Shown here piece by piece: positions 56,268-64,000 of a stretch of 64,000 nucleotides of DNA. Positions within the stretch are counted from its first letter, which is position 1; each line of letters begins with the position of its first letter. The stretch comes from Phoenix dactylifera. Its lineage: Eukaryota; Streptophyta; Magnoliopsida; Arecales; Arecaceae. The position numbers were made by a program, and so were the translations under genes. Where the stretch lies: positions 320,001-384,000 of the forward strand of contig NW_024067836.1 in the NCBI RefSeq assembly GCF_009389715.1, written 5' to 3'. The notes under the pieces are model-generated. The model was not told the origin of the DNA and did no database searches. It saw only the letters and a list, made by a program, of their open reading frames with translations.

Positions 56268-56458
56268 TGTTAAATGTATGTCCTAGAAGCCAATCTGGCA
56301 GACACATTATTAATTCTGGGACATAAATTTGTACTTGACTTTATTATTATTGAATAATAAATGGGCATCTTTTCATTCATATTGTTTATGTGTCTATGAA
56401 TCGTCCAAGAAATTAATAATGTGTCTGCCAGATTGGCTTCTAGGGCATACATCTAACA
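56268..56458. repeat. U3 fold-back at the right end of copia C
   Basis: 56268-56315 and 56411-56458 are reverse complements over about 48 bases with two mismatches (TGTTAAATGTATGTCC against TGTTAGATGTATGCCC at the outer ends). Between them are about 95 bases of AT-rich U3. The outer end CTAACA is flush with the TSD CCACC. Confidence 0.85.
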
Positions 56459-56766
56459 CCACCATATCTTTCTGCTTAAGATCCAAGCTCAACGTTGTTC
56501 CTCCACCGTTGAACTTGCAGGGGCGTGTAAAGGATAAAGCTCATCCAGCAGAACCAGAAGACTCCAACCTGTTAATCAGTTAAACCAGAAGATATTGCTG
56601 CTAGGCTATGGGATCTGATAGAAGTTGTTATGGTAACAGACATTATCTAATAGAGGTTGTTATGGGATCTGTATACTTATCATGTAACCAATATCTGTTT
56701 ATATAATGAGATCCAAAACCTCGTAGATTGATGAGGGAACCATTCTAGATTTTATTGTATCTTTCA
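56459..56766 (+). mobile_element. Copia A, piece 3 of 3: pol end, PPT and 3' LTR
   Basis: After CCACC the copia A frame resumes with ISFCLRSKLNVVPPPLNLQ, the usual end of Ale/Retrofit-type RNase H, ending at a polypurine tract GCAGGGGCG (56517-56525). The 3' LTR is TGTAAAGG to CTTTCA (56526-56766, 241 bp), with a TATA-like TTTATATAATG at 56698-56708. The matching 5' LTR was not found left of 12250. Confidence 0.75.
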
Positions 56767-57571
56767 AGCCTCGACTATGGGTTAAAAAATAAACCACTAA
56801 AACTGGTTGCATCATACTCTCCATCTCCTCCTACCCTGTGAGAAAAAACGTCATAGTACCCTCATGCATTGTGTCTGATTTCTTATACATATATTCATAT
56901 ATACAGACCTAGACTCCGCTATGCTCATGCAAATCTCTATTTAGATCCGATCAGATCTATATTGGACAATAGAATTTCCTCATATATTTCCAAAACTATA
57001 TATATATATATATATATATATGCGTGTGTGTATACATGTATCTATATATGTATGTATAAGTACATGCATGCATGTATATATTTTGTTCGGAAAAATTAGA
57101 TACAGCTATGACATAGGTACTGAAAAGCATCCTATAGCTGATGTATAGTTTATTGATGCATCTCCAGATCGTATTAAATTAAAGACTCGAGTAATCTGGT
57201 CTTTCTCTTCCCAACTTAACTCGAACCTCGTTCTTATTTCTCTTAGCTCTAGCTGACCATTACCATTCTGATCGAGCCAACTAGAGCCAAATTATGTTCA
57301 ACTTAGGACTCGCTTGGTCAGTTGGAAGGAGTCAGATTGAATGTTTTAATAATAATAAACGGGTTTAAAATAGGTTATCCCTTGACACAAAACCAGCCTA
57401 TCTAAGTTGCATCCTCCCAACAAATTCCTTCCATTTTGACACTGCATAAGAAGCACTGCATAAGAAGAATATAATACTTGTTCAACCGTCATCGTATTAG
57501 AAAACTGATGACAATCATCCATCAAATACTCCTACTTTTGTTAATTTTTAAGTTAATTAAGTTAGCAGGTC

Positions 57572-57577
<6 letters not shown>
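56767..57577. other. Intergenic, upstream region of the TFIIB-related gene
   Basis: Contains a (TA)n tract at 56998-57022 running into TGTG/TATG-rich sequence to about 57078. No element or gene domain seen. Confidence 0.5.

Positions 57578-57623
<46 letters not shown>
57578..57623 (+). repeat. (GA)n tract upstream of the TFIIB-related gene
   Basis: 46 bases of uninterrupted GA, about 105 bases before the start codon. Such tracts are common in plant 5' UTRs and are targets of GAGA-binding BPC proteins (family knowledge); function here is inference. Confidence 0.9.
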
Positions 57624-57629
<6 letters not shown>

Positions 57630-57640
57630 AGGGAGAGAAT

Positions 57641-57646
57641 TGGGCC
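57641..57646 (+). promoter_or_regulatory. Site II-like element TGGGCC
   Basis: TGGGCC, a TCP-type site common in housekeeping plant promoters, lies 84 bases before ATG 57730, followed by AGGCCT at 57653-57658. Short motif, so weak evidence. Confidence 0.3.
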
Positions 57647-57729
57647 AAGAAAAGGCCTAAATGTATCGAAGTGGGGAAAACAAGGGGAAAAAGCCCAGTG
57701 GAGACGGGAGGGAGAGAGAGAGGATGCGG

Positions 57730-58389
57730 ATGGTGCGGTGCCCGTACTGCCCAGGGTTGCAGGGGCGGTGCGCCGCCACGGCGGCGGGGCGGTGGGTGAC
57801 GGAGTGCTGCTCGTGCGGGCGCGTGGTGGAGGAGCGCCACCTCCACTCCCATCCACTCTTCCTCCTCCGCGCCCTCGACAACCCCCTCCCCCTCGTCACC
57901 CCCGACCTCCTCTTCTCTTCCCCTTCTCCGGCGACGACCGAAAGAGAAAAAGAAGAAGAACAACAACGACGACAAAACAATAAAGAAGACCAAGAACCAC
58001 ATGACGATGACGATCCCTTCCACCCCACGGGCTTCATCACCGCCTTCTCCACCTGGTCCCTCGAGCCCGCCCCCGTCTTCGCCCGCTCCGCCTCCTCCTT
58101 CGCCGGCCACCTCGCCGAGCTTGAGCGCGCCCTCGACTGCTCCTCCTCCTCCTCTTCCGGCGACCCCTCCGGCGGCCCGCTCGTCTCCGTCGACCACCTC
58201 CGCGCGTACCTCCAGATCCTGGACGTGGCGTCCCTCCTGAAGTTGGACCACGACATCGCCGACCACGCCTTCCAGCTCTTCCGCGACTGCTCCTCCGCCA
58301 CCTGTCTCCGCAACCGCAGCGTCGAGGCCCTAGCCACCGCCGCCCTCGTCCAGGCCATCCGCGAGGCCCAGGAGCCCAGAACCCTCCAG
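57730..58389 (+). CDS. BRP1: Plant-specific TFIIB-related protein (BRP/pBrp type), exon 1
   Basis: TFIIB-family factor of plants, related to general transcription initiation factors and reported on plastid envelope and in nucleus in Arabidopsis (family knowledge). From ATG 57730: zinc ribbon with C4, C7, C26 and C29 (VRCPYCPG and TECCSCGRVVEERH), HPLFLLRALDNPLPLVTPDL, a low-complexity acidic stretch ending DDDDPFHPTGFITAFSTWSL, then the first cyclin-like fold (SFAGHLAELERAL, LRAYLQILDVASLLKLDHDI, DHAFQLFRDCSSATCLRNRS, ALVQAIREAQEPRTLQ). 220 codons, phase 0, ending CCTCCAG|GTCCTG. Start codons at 57661 and 57724 are in frame, but related proteins begin at the residue just before the zinc ribbon, so 57730 (or 57724) is preferred. 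The remaining two thirds of the protein are not in the window. Confidence 0.9.
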
Positions 58390-61300
58390 GTCCTGACCAA
58401 TTCCTTTTCTTCCTTTCTTTCTCTAGCTTTTCTATTTCTTCTTTGTCTGTTGATTGCTTGGTTCTATAATAAAATTTAGTTGTTTGATTTATGGAATCAC
58501 ACATGGTCGCGAAGAAAGTATCATACTTTTTCCTGACCGATCATGTCCTATTGAACACCCTACCAGTTATGAATCTTTTAGAAATATAATTTTCTAATTT
58601 TGCACTTACTAGCGCAACCTTGTCGCTTGTCGTTGATAACCTACCAAGAATGTGTGATCTTGGTCTATCAATGAATGGAAAGCTCTTTCTTGGCTTCTAT
58701 AGTCATGAGCATTTTTATTCTCATCCTTTAATTTAAGCATTAAGCTGTTTTCAAATTCCTACCTTTCAACTGAGGATAACCATCTGAGTAATAAGAAGCC
58801 TAGAATGTTATGCCAGATAAACTTGTTATGATTATGTCAATTTAAAACATTTGGCATTTACTTTTCTATGTCTGAATTAATTCTTAGTTTTTGGGATGTG
58901 GTCATAACTCGTGTGTTTGCCTGTACAAGAAGGATTCAAGATAGAAACAGATCCAAATATTATGTCTTGATTGGATCTAGACTCTTGGAAGTGGAATGCA
59001 CACTTTAATGCACATTTGAAATCTTGATGTAAGTGTGGCATATCTTGTTGGATCAATATTGCATATTATTATATATTTATCAAAATCAGTTTAATTTCCT
59101 CCTTATTGCCAATTGGCGGTCCTCCTTTGGAGTGTGTTTGGCATTACTTTTGCTTTGTTAGACCTTCTTACAAGCATCCTCATAAACATCATCATTATCA
59201 TCTTAGCTTTTTCCCATCAAAATGAGGTCTGCTATGAACCACCATCTATGATCTGTTGTCAGTCAGACATGAACCCTTTGAAACTTGTTGCTAAACTCCT
59301 TGCCAAAGCTACTTTAGGCAAGAGTAGGGCAGGTAGGAGACCTACTTAATTGATTATTGTTTCTTTTTGTTCCCACAAGGAGAAGCAAGCTCAAAATTCT
59401 CTAGACTTGAAAAGAAATTAGGTGAGAAGGGGAAAATAAGAGATTCTGGTATAAGGAACTTTGTTCATCTCAGAGGCACGAATTGTAAGCTGTAAGGTCC
59501 GATGAATACAATCACAGTATTGCTGTTGGTAGGTTCTATGGTATTTGAGATGTCTTTTTTTTTTTTTTTTGACATGGCCTAACTTAAGTTGGAATTAGGT
59601 TTAAGACTGGAACATTGACTCACCTTAGAAACTCCCGTGTTTTTGAAATGCTATTGGAGCACCTCGTAATGTTATTTGTGAGTTTTATAGGTCTGATCAC
59701 ACTACAGAGCAATTACTTATGGAGTCTTGATTATGATAGAGGCTAGTTCTGCTAGACTTAGATGAGATTGGTTAAGGTTTTGGTGTTTTATTTACCCAAT
59801 TGTGAAAATGTGATTTTATGCCATGGTCGAATCAAAGTGGGGCAAAGTTGGCACTATTAACAAGATAGAATGTTGAATTCACATTACTGCATATCCAGTT
59901 TTTTTGGTTCCTCCCAATAGAAACATGCTTAAGCAGAATTGTCAAACATATCGATTTTATGCACTCTCTATTGTGCTTTAAAACTTGTAAAAGGACTTCT
60001 TTGATACCATTATTGATGCAATTGGTTATATGGAGATTTTCTAGGCTTCACATGAGCATTAATCAATTCTAATTAGAAGGATCTCCAAGGGAATAACTGG
60101 CGGTCACTTCTAGTTTCTTTTTTGAGTTTTATATTTATTAGATTCAGATGATTTTAAAAGATAAATTGTGATCCTCCTTTTTCCTCTTGATTTGGGAGAT
60201 CTTACAGAACTATGTTATACTCTTTTTTTTTTATTTGCTGGATTTCTTTCTAATAAGTTGTTTACTCCTCTATCCTAAAAAGATGAGAAGCTAGTAATCA
60301 TGAAAATAAATTTGGAGAGGAAAATTTCTTTTCAGGTTCATTTCTCTCCTCTCTCGACTTCTTCCCTTTCTAAATCACTCTTCCTCCTTTGTCCAACTAT
60401 CCTCTTTCTATTTCTTTAGTGCTATTTTATCACCATTCTCATCAGAAGATAGAGAATAAAGCCAGATGATTTTATCCCAGACTTCTTTTTGCATGCACAA
60501 GTTGGTATGAAAGCAACCACATTCTGCCCTGACAAAAAAACAGAGCTAATGGAGCTTGCCTAGGAACAATGCAGAACTTGAGGATATTATGGAAAAAATT
60601 AAGATGTACAGGTTGCTGTAGTGGCGTGCTATGACAAAAAATCTACGCCTTTCATCCCCATCACCTATTTCCGAGATCTCAACTCTTAATTTACATATCT
60701 GGTCAATATATCTGATCTGTGGTGCAAAGTGGAAGACAAGGATAAGGGAAGCCCCATGTCTTCATCATGTATCACTCAAATCAATGAAGCTGCTATTTAC
60801 ATATTCTTCTGAAAAGTCTAAAGTGGTCAACATTCCTCCAGAACAGAAGATGTGAGAGAAGTGGTATTTCTGTTGAAAGGACAAGATTTAAAGTGGAGTT
60901 GAAGTGCATAGACGCCTTCAGAATGATGATGACATCTGGTACAAAAGCATATTCAAGTATTATTTGATGGGGGATCCATGGAGAATGTTGTCTTAATAGA
61001 AGTGGAGGAAAAGCTGAATCTAAAATAGAACAAATAGAAGCTCCTTATCAAATGACCTTCTGCATGAATTTGATTGTCTTATTGCGAAGCACCAGTTCTT
61101 GGTCTCTTGTTTCTGTGGGTATTTGAAAGATCAGCTTTGATGCCATTTTGATGGCAGCCAAACAACTATTGTCAAGAAGACCATGGATTTATAATGGAAT
61201 CACAGAGCACAATACTCAAGATGACCCCTACACCATCTGATATTAGGATACAAAAAATAAGTTGGTTCCAAGCAAGCCAGCTGATCATGATTCTGGACCT

Positions 61301-64000
61301 AAGACTTTTAACTTGACTTGGAAGATTTCAGTTCATGTCTTGTTTTTTAGCAGAAACTATTACTTGGACTCATTGGAGAAGCAGTTATGGAGAAGGGTGG
61401 ATCCTGTTAGTTCAAGAATCCCTTTATCAAGTAATGGAGCACCAGGATTCCACTAGCCCAAGATCTCCAGCCAAATAAAGAAGAACGACTGAAAACTTGG
61501 GGGTAAAGTGAATGTTTCAATGCTTCATTAACAATTCACCAACATACAAAATATGGAGATTAGTAAGATAAGAAAAATTTCTACCACAAAATCAGAACAT
61601 GACAAAGGGGCTTCTTCTACCGGCTTTGCTTCCACTTATACATCTTTAAGCTTGCAGTCATGGATATTAATGGTATTTCATTGAAACCTGTTAGAAATAT
61701 CATAAAGCATATAGAAGGGATGAAATCAGAATAATGTAGGCATTGAGCGGCCATGAGAAGTAGTGGGAAGTCTCATGCAAGTGGTTTCCTTTATGAGGTA
61801 GGTGGGTAATGGAAAGATGGTCCGAGGATGAGATTGGTGGATGGAGCTATGTTAAATAGGTAGGTTCGAAATTCAAATTGGGTGGCATGGTAGTGGAGGA
61901 TGGAAGGAGTAGACTGATGGAAATATGAGTGAGTCATGCATCTGCAAGCTTCAAATATGATGACAGTGCCCTACTAACCTCACCACATAGTATATAGAAA
62001 ATAAAGAAAAATAAGCTGACAACTAACATGATATGGTTCCAAAAATACACTTTTGCAATATTTAACAACAATTTGCAAGGGCCCTGAACTTTGCATTAGA
62101 TTCTTGCAATAGGAGCAATTGATGGAATGGGCTGTGCAAAGGTCTTTTGGGTTCACAATAATAACAACCTAATCTAATTTTTATAGAATATTATGTGGAA
62201 ACATTAGAGGATTAAAGTTAGTTGCTTTTTTGGTTTTTAGATTCACTAAATTTAGGTGATTTGAAAGATATATTATGGTCTTTTCTTTCCTTTTTTTTTC
62301 TTTAGTGAGGTTTGGGAGATATTTGTGAGCTACATTGTAATGTTTTATAATTTATTTTTGTTTATGTCTAAAGTCCTTTTGTATCCTCTAAAGAGAAGAG
62401 TATAGCAATCATAAAAACAAATTTGAAGGGGTGCATTCTTTTGAAAAAAGAAAATGAAAAAGAAAAATATGTTCACACTTGTCCTTCTCTCTGCCTATTC
62501 TCTCTCAATCAATTAGTCTTCTTCCTCCTTTATCTATCTCTTTCTCTTCCAGTTTTCTACTTTCCAATGCTTTCTCTTTTTTGACCACTTTCAGCTGAGA
62601 ATGGAGGCTAATCGAAATCTAATTTTATTTCCTGAAAGCAAGAACAAGGCAGCTTTCCTTCTTGGGGGTAGCATTCATAATCGTGCCCTTGATTGACTAA
62701 AAGAATTATTTTTTTTGTTGCTTTGTCATTTTTTCAGTTAAATTAGAGCAATAAACTTTGCCTTTGATGATTAATGGTGAATTTATATCCAACATTTGGA
62801 CAAGTGTAGATGTTAATTCCAACTAGGATTGCTGCACAACATTTCATGATATCTTAAATACACTATGTAATGCAGCATGCAGTGTTTACCTTCAAGTATC
62901 TGATCATTCTGCTAATAGCCACTTAAATGTGCTTGGGATGGTTTGCTGATGTGACAACTGAGGTTATGAATAAACACAAATAAAATCTGGCCTTGTGCTG
63001 CTCAAGTCATTATGTTGGTCTTTGGATTATCCTTGAGTAATTAAGCTGACTGGTTGTCCATCTAGTATTTGATGTTATTTTTCAATTTTGTTGCATACTG
63101 CAAAATTAACTATAGCTTTAGTTATGCAACTTTTTTTATATCTTGATATAATGTTATATCTAAAGATATCTTTTATAATGATTTTCTTATGCCATTAATT
63201 ACATTCGCTTCTACCAAATGCTCCACATTACAATTTGAGAGATGAGAAAGGTATATATTAAAAAAATTAGCTTAGTCTATATTTGTTGTATTCTTGAAAT
63301 ATTTATTTAGGTTAAGTAGGTTTGATGTGGAAGAGTTTTTATGTGGGTCTGGATAAATCATAAGTCATAAAGACTTTAGGATTTGATATTTTTCTGTTTC
63401 AGGTGTCTATATATATGGTCATGTCGGATTCCAAATTTTGCATTTGTAGGAAAGACTCATGGATGTTTATATAGAAATATTTTACTTTGCTTTTTCAAGT
63501 AAGTTTGAGGTTTTGAGAGGGGTGCTTTGAAGCAGATAAGGAAGCACTTAGGAAGTATGTGCGAGTTTGAGGTTCCAAGAAGATTCTGATGGGCAATGCC
63601 TTTTTTCGTACACAGTGGCCTGGCTATTAGCCTGGAAGCCAACAAGAACTTTAGAAGAATTTTCCTAGCTCACATGTTTCTGTGCAACTTCAAACTTGTT
63701 ATTATCAGCAATGATCTCCTCATATGCTAGTTCTAAAAGACCTTGCGGATTATCCACTTGTGTAGTCTAAGGACTTAGTACCTGGTGCATACTTGTCTAC
63801 AGAATGTCTATCTCTCGATTCAATGACCATATTCAAGTTCCACAAAGCAGTATGCTTGATTATTTAGCCACGAAAACACATCATTGTCTTGGGAACTTGT
63901 TTGCAAAATTTAAGCTGGAATTTTCACTTGCACCGGAAGACTCCCGAACTGATTCTTAAGTTGGGTTTGTGGTTTTACTGCATACATAGCTAACACTGGT
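58390..64000 (+). other. Intron 1 of the TFIIB-related gene, at least 5.6 kb
   Basis: Starts GTCCTGACC. I searched in all plus frames for the expected continuation (EIS-type start followed by QKEIGKYIK, and the CFCTRRNPISISAAAIYLA motif) and found neither before 64000. The stretch is AT-rich with T runs and one decayed gypsy fragment (60880-61250). No other gene recognised. If the gene is intact, exon 2 lies beyond the window. Confidence 0.65.
60880..61250 (+). pseudogene. Decayed Ty3/gypsy protease fragment
   Basis: In changing frames: VLFDGGSMENVVLIEVEEKL (compare the IDGGSS-x-NV-x-EKLNL active-site region of chromovirus-like proteases), and later SRRPWIYNGITEHNTQD (compare LLGRPW-x-YDR-x-x-HDG). 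Order and spacing fit the family, but stops are frequent and the match is by eye. Confidence 0.45.

Larger units (their letters stand above)
29199..56458 (+). mobile_element. Copia C: gag-pol copia element with inverted, non-matching ends, containing gypsy D
   Basis: Flanked by perfect TSDs CCACC (29194-29198 and 56459-56463), which restore copia A when joined. Order: an inverted long LTR (29199 to about 31335, minus), leader, gag-protease-integrase start, [gypsy D 33724-54139], integrase end, reverse transcriptase, RNase H, PPT, then about 140 bp of direct U3 followed by about 48 bp of inverted U3. The two ends are TGTTAGC and CTAACA. It differs from a normal element, in which both LTRs are direct repeats. 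Coding defects: nonsense codons at 33686 and 56137 and a frameshift near 55708. Confidence 0.88.

Noticed and set aside
57557-58504. Long minus-strand and alternative plus-strand frames over the TFIIB-related exon
   Set aside because: Shadows of a very GC-rich exon; the Arg-, Ser- and Leu-rich products have no domain, while the plus frame has the zinc ribbon and cyclin fold.
59113-59349. 78-codon hydrophobic open frame
   Set aside because: Poly-Ile tract from ATC/ATT-rich intron sequence; no domain and no gene context.
60670-60740. Possible exon 2 of the TFIIB-related gene (GAGATCTCAACT reads EIS)
   Set aside because: Only three residues agree; the following residues do not match the conserved QKEIGKYIK region and there is no convincing acceptor.

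Overview
The window is nuclear DNA of a flowering plant, most likely a commelinid monocot and possibly a palm (inference). The support is nuclear exons for plastid and plant-specific proteins, very GC-rich first exons (serine acetyltransferase, TFIIB-related protein) in AT-rich surroundings, long introns, and dense nested LTR retrotransposons.

Host genes lie at the two ends. At 1-760 (minus) is the 5' part of a serine acetyltransferase gene with an apparent one-base frameshift. At 4258-9247 (minus) is the gene for plastid ribosomal protein uS10c in three exons. Its 4.3 kb second intron carries an uninterrupted alpha/beta hydrolase reading frame on the same strand (5451-6293). At 57730-58389 (plus) is the first exon of a plant-specific TFIIB-related protein (BRP/pBrp type); the following intron runs off the window. 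Between the first genes and the retrotransposon block are old LINE fragments (2171-2640, 10880-11260), a copia scrap on the minus strand (11835-12290) and simple repeats.

From about 12.25 to 56.77 kb the window is a stack of retrotransposons whose joints can be read from 5-bp target-site duplications (TSDs). Copia A (plus, old, decayed) is cut into three pieces: 12250-15171, 28645-29198 and 56459-56766. Gypsy B (minus, Athila-like, 15172-28644, TSD GCTAT/GCTGT) sits in its reverse transcriptase/RNase H region. Gypsy B itself carries a 2438-bp solo LTR in pol (20565-23002, TSD GGAGG) and an 894-bp organelle-DNA insertion in one LTR (15756-16649; plastid-like 23S rRNA start plus mitochondrial nad2). 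Copia C (plus, 29199-56458, TSD CCACC) sits near the end of copia A and has abnormal, inverted ends. Gypsy D (plus, 33724-54139, TSD AGCTT) is in the integrase of copia C. Copia E (minus, 37244-48273, TSD GTGAA) is in the gag of gypsy D.

The two youngest elements, D and E, have nearly identical LTR pairs (roughly 99% by eye) but no working pol. D encodes only gag and protease. E encodes an intact gag-like frame plus remnants of integrase. They look like non-autonomous lineages moved in trans. E also has LTRs packed with a 10-bp palindrome and a pair of conserved hairpins in its coding desert. I regard these, with the odd ends of copia C and the intron-nested hydrolase, as the most interesting parts of the window. 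All similarity statements are from recognition by eye; no search was run.
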